From JAAAOZ01 sp964496595 (GTDB taxonomy: Bacteria > Chloroflexota > Anaerolineae > B4-G1 > SLSP01): a stretch of 10,561 nucleotides of DNA. The stretch is taken from the NCBI GenBank assembly GCA_964496595.1, contig CAZCAI010000154.1:1-10561 (forward strand), in the 5' to 3' direction. Each line of letters opens with the position of its first letter. The first letter of the stretch is position 1. Shown here one piece after another: positions 1 through 5,585 of the stretch. The notes under the pieces are model-generated. The model did no database searches and was not told the DNA's origin. It was given only the letters and a program-made list of their open reading frames with translations. The position numbers and the translations under genes are program-made.

Positions 1-60
1 GCCCCCCCCGAGCCAAATTCATCCGCAATCTTTCACCCAATTCCCCACATGAGCCTTTTT

Positions 61-94
61 GATTATCTGCTTCATCCGCTCAATCTGCTGATTA
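61..94. repeat. Intergenic ATCYGCT repeat, copy 1
   Basis: Three 9-bp units follow one another: ATCTGCTTC, ATCCGCTCA, ATCTGCTGA. The same module recurs inverted at 1328-1359 and direct at 1471-1501, and a related form lies at 3983-4010. This copy sits just past the stop codon of the minus-strand acetyltransferase gene. From memory, such ATCTG-type intergenic repeats are common in Chloroflexota and Cyanobacteria. No function is evident. Confidence 0.6.
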
Positions 95-95
95 C

Positions 96-1253
96 TTACA
101 ACCCCTTCTCGTACACGCGATAGGTGCGATAGCGCTCCGCGTTGAAGTTGGCGGCGGTTTGGCGCATCGGGCGGTTGCTCTCCAGCACCCACGAGATCTC
201 CATTGCCTTGTAGCCTTGACGTAGGCCGGCGCAGAGCGTCTCCCAGAAGAGCAGCGCGTCGACGCCGATGCCCCGGTATTCCTCGATCACGCCGCCGGCG
301 AACCCCCGGATCGTCGTGATGCTCTTGCGGATCTTCCACCAGTAGAGGAATTTGAGCATCGACCACCATTCCGGCTCGCCGGGCTGGGGATAGGCGCGGA
401 GCAGCAGTTGGTTGATGTCCGGTAGCGGCAGCATCGCCCCGATGGTCTCCCCATCTTTTTCCGCGAAGAAAACCACGTCGAAATCCACGAAGGGCCTGAG
501 CTGTTTGATCTCGTAATCTAACTCGGCGTCCGTGAGCGGGACAAACCCCCAATTTTTAGACCACGCCGCGTTGTAGACGCGCTTGAAGCGCTCGGCCTCC
601 GCGTCGAAGTTTCGCGTATCGAAGGGCTGAATTGTGATGTTGTTCCGCTCCCGGATCTTCTTCACAACGCGCATGACCTTTGGATTGACGCCAGCGCCAT
701 CGGGCGTGTATCGGCTCAGATCGGCGCTGTAGGCGTAGAGATCCTGCGCTTTGGTGTAGCCGTAGCCCGCGATAAAATCGACGTAGTAGCGGGGATTGTA
801 GGTCGTCAACAGGACGGGCGGGCCGTTCCAGCCATCGATGAGCAGCCCGCACTCCTCGTTGGTCGAGAAGCTCATCGGCCCGCGAATGGCCGTCATCCCC
901 TCGCTGCGCACGAAATCCTCGGCGGCCGCCAACAGCGCATCCGACGCCTCCCGATCTTCCAGCACCTCGTAGAGGCCGAAAAAGCCGACCTTCTCATCCC
1001 AATACTTGTTGTGCCGCTCGTTGATCAGCCCCGCGATGCGCCCGACGATCTTCCCGTCGCGCCGGGCGACGAAGTAGCGCACCTTCGCGTGGTCGTGAAA
1101 GGGATTGACGTCGGGATCGATAAAGTCCTCCCGCTCCGAAACCAACGACGGCACCCAATAGGGATCGCCTTCGTAGACCTCCCATTGAAATTCGACAAAT
1201 TCCCGCCGCTCCTCCGCCGTCTCGATGGGGGTGATGATGAGGTTGTCAGACAT
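96..1253 (-). CDS. Double-GNAT acetyltransferase, YghO-like
   Basis: This 385-aa protein probably transfers an acyl group from acyl-CoA to an unknown acceptor in the cytoplasm. Residues 58-142 form an N-terminal GNAT-like half, with a beta hairpin around YFVARRDGKIVGRIAGL and the conserved GPMSFSTNEECGLL stretch. Residues 258-380 form a second GNAT half carrying EYRGIGVDALL (325-335), which fits the acyl-CoA pyrophosphate-binding R-x-x-G-x-G/A loop in a shortened form, and the strand MEISWVLESNRPM typical of motif B. The overall layout and length match YghO-type proteins found in many bacteria, whose substrate is unknown. I chose ATG at 1253 because GGAGGAG lies a few bases upstream; an upstream TTG at 1268 overlaps that ribosome-binding site. 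The gene appears monocistronic. The family assignment is from recognition, not a search. Confidence 0.85.
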   Translation of the reverse strand: MSDNLIITPIETAEERREFVEFQWEVYEGDPYWVPSLVSEREDFIDPDVNPFHDHAKVRYFVARRDGKIVGRIAGLINERHNKYWDEKVGFFGLYEVLEDREASDALLAAAEDFVRSEGMTAIRGPMSFSTNEECGLLIDGWNGPPVLLTTYNPRYYVDFIAGYGYTKAQDLYAYSADLSRYTPDGAGVNPKVMRVVKKIRERNNITIQPFDTRNFDAEAERFKRVYNAAWSKNWGFVPLTDAELDYEIKQLRPFVDFDVVFFAEKDGETIGAMLPLPDINQLLLRAYPQPGEPEWWSMLKFLYWWKIRKSITTIRGFAGGVIEEYRGIGVDALLFWETLCAGLRQGYKAMEISWVLESNRPMRQTAANFNAERYRTYRVYEKGL

Positions 1254-1270
1254 TGGCTCCTCCTTCAAAA

Positions 1271-1310
1271 TTAGTCAGATAATCTTTAGTCAATTAATCT
1301 GGTAGTCTAG
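1271..1310. repeat. 15-bp tandem TAGTC repeats upstream of acetyltransferase gene
   Basis: TTAGTCAGATAATC (1271-1284) is followed 15 bp later by TTAGTCAATTAATC (1286-1299), 12 of 14 identical, then GGTAGTCTAG (1301-1310). The 10-mer GGTAGTCTAG recurs at 1527-1536, and ATTAGACTATCTGATTAT (inverted-looking) at 1465-1482. Their position just before the ribosome-binding site of the minus-strand gene would suit an operator or promoter, but they may simply be part of the repeat field. Confidence 0.35.
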
Positions 1311-1327
1311 CTACCGGACACTTTCTT

Positions 1328-1359
1328 AATCAGCAGATAGAGCAGATGTAAGCAGATTA
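1328..1359. repeat. ATCYGCT repeat, copy 2 (inverted)
   Basis: Read on the minus strand, three ATCTGCT units follow each other at 9-10 bp spacing and end in ATCTGCTGATT, as in copy 1 at 61-94. It lies inside the MITE-like element. Confidence 0.5.
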
Positions 1360-1470
1360 GATCTTGGTTCAGATCTAAATTCTCACAAAGAAAACACAAA
1401 GAGGTACAGAAGGAAGATATTTCTCTGCGGATCTTTGAGAAAAACCCCGGCAACTCTGTATTAATTAGAC

Positions 1471-1501
1471 TATCTGATTATCCATCCGCTTAATCTGCTG
1501 A
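1471..1501. repeat. ATCYGCT repeat, copy 3
   Basis: ATCCGCTTAATCTGCTGA matches the second half of copy 1 closely and is preceded by GATTATCC, as copy 1 is preceded by GATTATC. It lies inside the MITE-like element. Confidence 0.5.
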
Positions 1502-1591
1502 GATGGAGGCATAAAACTGTACCGTAGGTAGTCTAGTAGTCAAAAAAAAATAATCTCTGTGTAACTGAGTCAAAAAGTGCCCGGCAGCTAG

Positions 1592-1644
1592 ATGCGATTA
1601 TAGTCCCTTCCCCTCTCTGGTCAATCAAATGCGATTCTAATCCC
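1592..1644. repeat. Degenerate 16-bp direct repeat, 37-bp period
   Basis: ATGCGATTATAGTCCC (1592-1607) and ATGCGATTCTAATCCC (1629-1644) match at 14 of 16 positions with 21 bases between them. The second copy continues into CCCCTC, which can pair with GAGGGG at 1663-1668. Two degenerate units are not enough to call a CRISPR array. Confidence 0.4.
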
Positions 1645-1695
1645 CTCGTGCAGCTCCTGGATGAGGGGGGATGACCGATGGGCTTGGATGCACAG

Positions 1696-1723
1696 TTGAC
1701 TTCACCAACACCATCATTATCAT
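1696..1723 (+). promoter_or_regulatory. Sigma70-type promoter for leader RNA/permease
   Basis: TTGACT (1696-1701), a 16-bp spacer and TATCAT (1718-1723) each match the -35/-10 consensus at five of six positions. Transcription would start near 1730, about 220 nt ahead of the permease start. It is a pattern match without experimental support. Confidence 0.5.
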
Positions 1724-1729
1724 GACGAG

Positions 1730-1933
1730 TAACATCGGCAGCCGCTGGAGGGCAGGTTCGAGTCCTGCGCCGTCCGCGTGGTGAGTGAGCCGACGGGCGA
1801 TGCGAATGGAGCAGGGGCGTTGGCCTTACAGAAAGTCTGATCAGGCCGACGCTGTCCGCGTAACCCCATCGGCGGGACGCACATTGACATTTGCGAGAAT
1901 GTTGAAGGTGTGCGTCTCGCCGCTTTTGTTTTT
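1730..1933 (+). ncRNA. Candidate structured leader RNA or small RNA
   Basis: Between the predicted promoter and an intrinsic terminator lie several strong hairpins and no convincing gene. They include a tRNA T-arm-like hairpin (GCAGG-TTCGAGT-CCTGC, 1752-1768), a 10-bp stem with one G-U pair (1817-1826 with 1843-1852) capped by an inner CAGA/TCTG stem, and the terminator stem at 1871-1921. The terminator ends 19 nt before the permease start codon. This fits either a transcription attenuator/riboswitch controlling the permease or a free small RNA of about 200 nt. It matches no riboswitch consensus I can recall (cobalamin, T-box, fluoride, yybP, c-di-GMP). Confidence 0.4.
1871..1933 (+). terminator. 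Intrinsic terminator directly upstream of permease
   Basis: GGCGGGACGCACA (1871-1883) pairs over 13 positions, one a G-U wobble, with TGTGCGTCTCGCC (1909-1921). An inner ACATT/AATGT stem lies within the loop. It is followed by TTTTGTTTTT (1924-1933). The Shine-Dalgarno AAGGAG begins only seven bases later, a spacing typical of attenuators. Confidence 0.7.
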
Positions 1934-1952
1934 GATGACAAGGAGCTTCGAT

Positions 1953-2474
1953 ATGCAAGCACAACACGAGGAGAGCAATCACATGGACACGACGACCTTA
2001 GTGATGTTGGCGGTGGCGATCATCCTCTTGATCGTGGCCTTTCTGCGGGAGCGCACCTTGCCCGTGGATGGGCTACAGGTCGCGGGGCGGACCTTGTGGC
2101 GCAATCTACCCCTCCTGCTGTTGGGATTCGTGATCGCGGGGGTGGTGCAGGTGCTCGTGCCGCGCGAAGTGATCTCGCGCTGGCTGGGATCTCAGGCCGG
2201 CGTCCAGGGCATCCTCATCGCGAGCGTCGCCGGTGGCCTGATGCCCGGGCCGCCCTACGCCGTCTTCCCGATGGCCGGCATGATGTACGCCTCCGGCGCG
2301 GGCTTGGGCGCCGTGGTGAGCTTCGTCGCCGCGTGGTCGCTGTGGTCCGTGACCCGCCTGCCCGTCGAAATCGCCCTCATCGATCCCAAGGTCGCGCTTG
2401 TGCGATATGGCATCACCTTCCTTGTGCCGCCCCTCGCCGGCCTCCTGGCCAATCTGCTCGCGGGGATTGTGTAG
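1953..2474 (+). CDS. Half-size predicted permease (ArsP/DUF318-like)
   Basis: This 173-aa membrane protein has about five hydrophobic segments; counting from the internal Met at 1983 they fall near 6-21, 42-60, 75-95, 106-125 and 142-163. The central GGLMPGPPYAVFPMAG motif followed by a glycine-rich helix resembles one repeat of the predicted permease family PF03773 (ArsP/YraQ-like), whose usual members are about twice as long with two such halves. It may therefore act as a dimer; the substrate is unknown. ATG 1953 has AAGGAG at 7-nt spacing; ATG 1983 (163 aa) has AGGAG at 9 nt and starts right at the first helix, so the start is uncertain. An intrinsic terminator sits just upstream, suggesting control by attenuation. 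Confidence 0.7.
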   Translation: MQAQHEESNHMDTTTLVMLAVAIILLIVAFLRERTLPVDGLQVAGRTLWRNLPLLLLGFVIAGVVQVLVPREVISRWLGSQAGVQGILIASVAGGLMPGPPYAVFPMAGMMYASGAGLGAVVSFVAAWSLWSVTRLPVEIALIDPKVALVRYGITFLVPPLAGLLANLLAGIV

Positions 2475-2486
2475 TTGGGCAAATAC

Positions 2487-2515
2487 TTGTCACTGTCCTC
2501 AATAAACTTTATAAT
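2487..2515 (+). promoter_or_regulatory. Near-consensus sigma70 promoter
   Basis: TTGTCA (2487-2492), a 17-bp spacer and a perfect TATAAT (2510-2515) lie about 50 bp before the small antitoxin-like gene at 2565. Transcription would start near 2522. It is the best promoter match in the window. Confidence 0.65.
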
Positions 2516-2564
2516 TAGATTAGCTGGATGAATGAAAATTGAAAGAAAGTGAAAGTAGGGAGCT

Positions 2565-2735
2565 ATGTCACAAACCGTAACGTTGACGCTACCTGATAAA
2601 CTCTATCAATCAGTTCTCCGCATTGCTCGAGCAACAAATCAATCGGTAGAGGAAGTAGTTTTCACAGCCTTAGAGATCTATTTCTCATCTCATGATGAGT
2701 TGCTTTCAGATTTAGCTGATGAATCTAGTTCGTAG
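2565..2735 (+). CDS. Ribbon-helix-helix-like antitoxin N-terminal fragment
   Basis: This 56-aa protein begins MSQTVTLTLPDKLYQSVLRI, a beta strand plus helix typical of MetJ/CopG-type DNA-binding antitoxins, followed by the second helix QSVEEVVFTALEIYF. In Cyanobacteria and Chloroflexota, from memory, this N-terminus belongs to longer proteins (about 130 aa) with a helical C-terminal half. Here the frame ends early with two adjacent TAG codons (2733-2738) and stays open for 14 more codons to TAA at 2781. The stop falls within TTCGTAGT, the end sequence of the palindromic repeat seen at 5340-5438. It is thus probably a truncated relic, though the N-terminal domain could still bind DNA. GTAGGGAG precedes the ATG at short spacing. 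No toxin gene follows. Confidence 0.6.
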   Translation: MSQTVTLTLPDKLYQSVLRIARATNQSVEEVVFTALEIYFSSHDELLSDLADESSS

Positions 2736-2849
2736 TAGGCGCTTCATCGCCGTCAAGAACTCTATGGCACTAATGAAGATTAAGAAAACAATCCGGTAAT
2801 AGGCGGGAGGCGGTGCTGTCCATCGCCCGAATGCCGCCCACAAAACAAC

Positions 2850-2887
2850 AGCGCCCTCAGCTCTGTGCAAGCAACTGAGGGCGCTTT
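2850..2887. terminator. Bidirectional terminator between convergent genes
   Basis: AGCGCCCTCAG (2850-2860) pairs perfectly over 11 bp with CTGAGGGCGCT (2875-2885). TTT follows on the plus strand, and a T-rich GTTGTTTTG follows on the minus strand. It lies between the small antitoxin-like gene and the convergent nitroreductase gene. Apart from this hairpin I see nothing in 2739-2969. Confidence 0.6.
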
Positions 2888-2969
2888 GCTAGTCGCATCT
2901 ACGTCCTACGCCGTCTTTACGGCAAAAACCGATCCGCAAAGTGACGGTCTCCAAAGCGCGGCGCGCGCA

Positions 2970-3659
2970 TCAGGAATCTGGATATCCCACCGGCAGCAGA
3001 TACAGCGGTGCGTGATCGTCTGGCAGATCCAACGCCGATTGCAGTTGCTCATCCTCCATCGCGCCAATGGGAACGCTCTCCAGGCCCAACGCCACCGCTT
3101 GTAGTAACATATTTTGCGCGGCGTGTCCAACTTCCATGTGGATGTAACGCTGCGCCCGGTCGCCGTAACGTCCCGCCGTGCGCGCGTAGACCCCCGTGAA
3201 GAGAAATACCGCCGGCGCTTCCCGAAGAGCATCCTGGCGCAACCCGGCCTCCCATACCGCCGAACGCAGATCCTCTGTAGTCAACTGCGCCAGACGATGA
3301 CCATCGGGCTGATAATGGTACAGCCCTTCGGGGAGGACGACATACAGCTCCAGGGGATACAACGCGCCCGCCGAGGGCGCCGCCCGGTATCCTTGGGGAT
3401 CGGTGATGCCCTGCGCCGCCCACAACAACTGCCCGATGTGCTCCTCTGTCAGCGGCTCCGATGTGAACGTCCGTACCGAACGCCGCTCGGCAATCGCCGC
3501 CTCTAACGCCATCGCCCCCTCCAAATCCGGCGCCGGCAAGTCCAGACTGGCATCTACCTCCGGCGCCCCGGTTGATGTGGCGCGACATGCTCCGCCGCTC
3601 ATTCCCATCAACAGCGCTAAAAGACCAATCCACAACCATCGTCTCCGCATTAGATACAT
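2970..3659 (-). CDS. Exported SagB-type nitroreductase family protein
   Basis: This 229-aa protein belongs to the FMN-dependent nitroreductase superfamily, SagB/ThcOx branch, which includes oxidases of peptide azolines and many enzymes of unknown substrate. Diagnostic motifs are RRSVR (59-63, flavin phosphate binding), PSAGALYPLELY (95-106), GHAAQNMLLQA (178-188) and LPVGYP (222-227). Residues 1-25 form a signal sequence, MRRRWLW then a leucine-rich core ending GGAC; Cys25 could be lipidated, but the lipobox is weak. The RRRWL stretch resembles a twin-arginine signal, sensible for a protein folding around FMN. I chose ATG 3659 because GAGGAGG lies five bases upstream; an in-frame upstream start at 3734 lacks one. 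There is no RiPP precursor or cyclodehydratase gene next to it, so a role in peptide modification is not supported. Confidence 0.85.
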   Translation of the reverse strand: MYLMRRRWLWIGLLALLMGMSGGACRATSTGAPEVDASLDLPAPDLEGAMALEAAIAERRSVRTFTSEPLTEEHIGQLLWAAQGITDPQGYRAAPSAGALYPLELYVVLPEGLYHYQPDGHRLAQLTTEDLRSAVWEAGLRQDALREAPAVFLFTGVYARTAGRYGDRAQRYIHMEVGHAAQNMLLQAVALGLESVPIGAMEDEQLQSALDLPDDHAPLYLLPVGYPDS

Positions 3660-3693
3660 AGCAACCTCCTCTGTACGTGTTTTTACGTCGTCG

Positions 3694-3703
3694 GATGTAC
3701 ATC
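3694..3703. promoter_or_regulatory. 10-bp palindrome, possible operator
   Basis: GATGTACATC is a perfect palindrome 35 bp upstream of the nitroreductase start codon, where a repressor site would sit. It is a short site and could be chance. Confidence 0.25.
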
Positions 3704-3736
3704 TAAGTCTAAGGGAAATGTAGCAGAACAGCAAAT

Positions 3737-3756
3737 ATCATCTGATGTAAGATGAT
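3737..3756. promoter_or_regulatory. ATCATCT-N6-AGATGAT inverted repeat
   Basis: A perfect 7-bp inverted repeat with a 6-bp spacer (GATGTA) lies about 80 bp upstream of the nitroreductase gene. GATGTA also occurs in the palindrome at 3694, so both could be sites of one regulator. The evidence is pattern only. Confidence 0.3.
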
Positions 3757-3819
3757 GATCTGATTTTTTCAACCACAAGATTTGCGCACCGACCCAAGCT
3801 GGGTATACTGTTGGTTGTT

Positions 3820-3963
3820 CTAGTACAGCGCGGCATAAATGGCTCCCCAGTTAAATTTGCTCCCAGGGGATCGTCAGATCCCCGTTCCGACGTAGAGTCG
3901 CGGATCTGACGATCCGCTCCGAGCGTAGCTAACTGGGGAGGAACTTCCGCCGAGGTGTACTAG
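3820..3963. mobile_element. 144-bp palindromic MITE-like element, CTAG borders
   Basis: The two 72-bp halves are inverted copies of equal length, about three quarters identical with no gaps. Perfect blocks are CTAGTACA, CTCCCCAGTTA (3842-3852 with 3930-3940) and GGATCGTCAGATCC (3868-3881 with 3902-3915). It has no coding capacity. CTAG borders fit IS630/Tc1-type transposition, which duplicates TA and is known to favour CTAG in IS630 itself. Its right border coincides with the left border of the next element, as if it had inserted into that CTAG. Confidence 0.6.
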
Positions 3964-4033
3964 TTACCGGACACTGAAAGACATCTGTGTTGATCTGTGT
4001 TTATCCGTGAGCTAAAAAGTGTCTGGTGGCTAG
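3960..4033. mobile_element. Short element with CTAG-TTACCGGACAC ends
   Basis: CTAGTTACCGGACAC (3960-3974) is inverted at GTGTCTGGTGGCTAG (4019-4033), matching 12 of 15, and both resemble the ends of the element at 1307-1591. The interior is a run of ATCTGTG/ATCTGTG/ATCCGTG units at 10-bp spacing, related to the ATCYGCT repeats. It ends 53 bp before sbcD. Confidence 0.45.
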
Positions 4034-4044
4034 GTAAGTCATAA

Positions 4045-4050
4045 TATAAT
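4045..4050 (+). promoter_or_regulatory. TATAAT -10 box upstream of sbcD
   Basis: A perfect TATAAT lies 37 bp before the chosen sbcD start, just outside the right end of the repeat element at 3960-4033. No good -35 box is seen; the expected position falls inside the repeat end. Confidence 0.35.
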
Positions 4051-4086
4051 GACGTGTCGTGTAAAATCAAACGAAAGGACATGACC

Positions 4087-5346
4087 ATGCCACGATTTCT
4101 TCACCTGGCCGATGTACACCTCGGCTATCAACAATACGGCCTCAAGGCGCGCTTCAACGATTTCAGCCGGACCTTCCTGCACCTGGTCGATGTCGCGCGC
4201 GACCGCGAGGTCGACTTCGTCCTGCTGGCGGGCGATCTCTTTCACAAGCGCACCGTCAATCCGTTGGCGATGCGCGCGGCCATCGCGGGCCTCGAGCGCT
4301 TGCAGGACGCGAAGATCCCCGTGCTGGCCGTCGAGGGCAACCACGAGCGGGCCTACTATCGCGAGCAATACTCCTGGGTCGATTTCTTAGACGCGATGGG
4401 CTACCTGCGCCTCCTCACCCCAAGCTTCGAGCAGGGCCGCGCGCTGCTCACGCCCCACGGCGACGCGGGCGGCGCTTACGTCGATCTGCCCGGCGGCGTG
4501 CGCGTCTATGGCCTCAAATACGTCGGCGCGTCGCTCTCGAAGGCGGTGCGGAGCTTCGCCGAGGCGCTTGGTGATATGGATCACAGCGGCGTGGCCTACG
4601 CTATCCTGATGATGCACGCCGGCCTGGAGGATCAACTGCCGCACGTGGGCAAGCTCACCTACGATGATGTCGCCCTGCTGCGCGAGCACATCGATTACGT
4701 GGCGCTCGGCCACATCCACAAGCCCTACGAGGTCGAGGACTGGATCTACAACCCCGGCTCCCCGGAGACCTGCGGCATGGACGAGACGCAGTGGCCGGAG
4801 CGCGGCGCCTATCTTGTGGAGATCGCGCCCGGCGACTCGCCCGCCCATCACGCCACGCTGCTGCGCGCGGAACGCCGGCCCTTCCATCGCTTCCGCCTGG
4901 AGGTGGACACGCTCACCGATCCCCACGCCGTCTACGACGCGGTGCGCGATCTCATCCGCCGGAAGGAGGGTGGCATGGCGCACAACCCCGCGCCCGTCGT
5001 GGAGCTTGCGCTGCACGGCGTCTTGCCCTTCAACCGCTACGAACTCGATCTGGACTACATCCGCGCGCTGCTGGAGGAGGCCTGGTCGCCGCTGACGGCC
5101 CGTGTGCAGAGCAAGGTCACGCCGGCGGAATTCGAGATCGACGTGGACGCCGAGGCCAGCCGCCCGGAGCTGGAGGCCGCCATCCTCCAGCAACTCATCG
5201 AGCGCGACGAGCGCTATCGTCCCCAAGCCGAAGCGTGGACGGCGGGCGCCCGCGCCCTCAAGCGCCTCGTCTTGGAAGAGAGCGCGCCCCCCGCCATCGT
5301 CGACCACCTCCGCACCCTCCGCGCCGACCTGATCACCCGTTCGTAG
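4087..5346 (+). CDS. sbcD: SbcD/Mre11 DNA-repair nuclease
   Basis: This 419-aa protein is the Mn-dependent nuclease subunit of SbcCD (Mre11-Rad50), which processes DNA ends, hairpins and protein-blocked breaks. All expected metallophosphatase ligands are visible: Asp9 and His11 (LADVHLGY), Asp50 (LAGDLFH), Asn85 and the catalytic His86 (VEGNHER), His177 (MMHAGLED), His209 and His211 (LGHIHK). The capping domain follows from about 265, and the C-terminal tail should hold the Rad50-binding helices. Length is typical. ATG 4087 is preferred, with AAAGGA seven bases upstream; ATG 4081 and GTG 4054 are too close to or ahead of that site. The last Ser codon and stop codon lie in TTCGTAGT, the border of a palindromic repeat. 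Its partner sbcC is about 0.85 kb downstream on the same strand, not adjacent as usual. Confidence 0.95.
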   Translation: MPRFLHLADVHLGYQQYGLKARFNDFSRTFLHLVDVARDREVDFVLLAGDLFHKRTVNPLAMRAAIAGLERLQDAKIPVLAVEGNHERAYYREQYSWVDFLDAMGYLRLLTPSFEQGRALLTPHGDAGGAYVDLPGGVRVYGLKYVGASLSKAVRSFAEALGDMDHSGVAYAILMMHAGLEDQLPHVGKLTYDDVALLREHIDYVALGHIHKPYEVEDWIYNPGSPETCGMDETQWPERGAYLVEIAPGDSPAHHATLLRAERRPFHRFRLEVDTLTDPHAVYDAVRDLIRRKEGGMAHNPAPVVELALHGVLPFNRYELDLDYIRALLEEAWSPLTARVQSKVTPAEFEIDVDAEASRPELEAAILQQLIERDERYRPQAEAWTAGARALKRLVLEESAPPAIVDHLRTLRADLITRS

Positions 5347-5438
5347 TCAGGCACGCAATGAAGTGGAGTGCCGTTGTGAAGCCCGAAAAACGCCACTCCG
5401 CTTACGCCTAACGGCGCCGCTCCGAGGCTTACTACGAA
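5340..5438. repeat. 99-bp TTCGTAGT...ACTACGAA palindromic repeat
   Basis: TTCGTAGT (5340-5347) is inverted as ACTACGAA (5431-5438). Inside, AAGTGGAGTGCC is inverted as GCCACTCCGCTT with 10 of 12 matching. The element would fold into a large hairpin. From memory, TTCGTAGTaagc...ACTACGAA palindromes are abundant in Chloroflexus/Roseiflexus-type genomes. It contains the sbcD stop codon and could terminate or stabilise the sbcD transcript. The remaining DNA to 5573 is AT-rich without a feature I can name. Confidence 0.6.
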
Positions 5439-5585
5439 CCAAAATTGATGCTTTTAAGATGATAGGAGTGTTTTTGAAGGATTTGTTGCATCTTATGGTC
5501 TAAATTATCCGAACTAAAGTGTAAACCTATTTTCGCTTGTAGATGAACCATCCCACAGATTTTTACGTCAAAAAAAGGAGTGGCA

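Larger units (their letters stand above)
1307..1591. mobile_element. MITE-like element with CTAG-CTACCGGACAC ends
   Basis: The left end CTAGCTACCGGACAC (1307-1321) matches the inverted right end GTGCCCGGCAGCTAG (1577-1591) at 13 of 15 positions, with further T-rich similarity inward. The interior (about 285 bp in all) is AT-rich, contains two ATCTGCT repeat copies and an 8-bp hairpin (TTAGATCT at 1357-1364 with AGATCTAA at 1371-1378), and has no credible gene. A second element with the same ends lies at 3960-4033. The CTAG at each border could be a target duplication or part of the repeat. The mobile nature is inferred from the shared termini. Confidence 0.45.

Noticed and set aside
61..1501. 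CRISPR array from the ATCYGCT repeats
   Set aside because: Units are 9-10 bp and contiguous, without uniform 30-40 bp spacers. Copies are in both orientations and no cas gene is present.
1660..1776. Complete tRNA, tRNA-Sec or tmRNA ending in the T-arm at 1752-1768
   Set aside because: The best 5' partner (GGATGAC at 1669) has a mismatch and a wobble, the span is about 108 nt, the anticodon-like loop lacks T at position 33, and the 41-base stretch before the T-arm is too long. Length is also far too short for tmRNA.
1533..1982. Minus-strand 149-aa reading frame over the leader region
   Set aside because: No ribosome-binding site or recognisable domain, composition unlike a protein, and it overlaps a promoter, terminator and repeats on the other strand.
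2910..2928. GCCGT-CTTT-ACGGC hairpin as a terminator
   Set aside because: It is followed by A residues on the plus strand and no T tract follows on the minus strand, so the hairpin at 2850-2887 is the better terminator.
4387..5307. Long minus-strand reading frame opposite sbcD (306 aa)
   Set aside because: It is an antisense shadow caused by high GC at third codon positions; sbcD on the plus strand has all catalytic motifs. The same applies to the 374-aa minus frame opposite sbcC.
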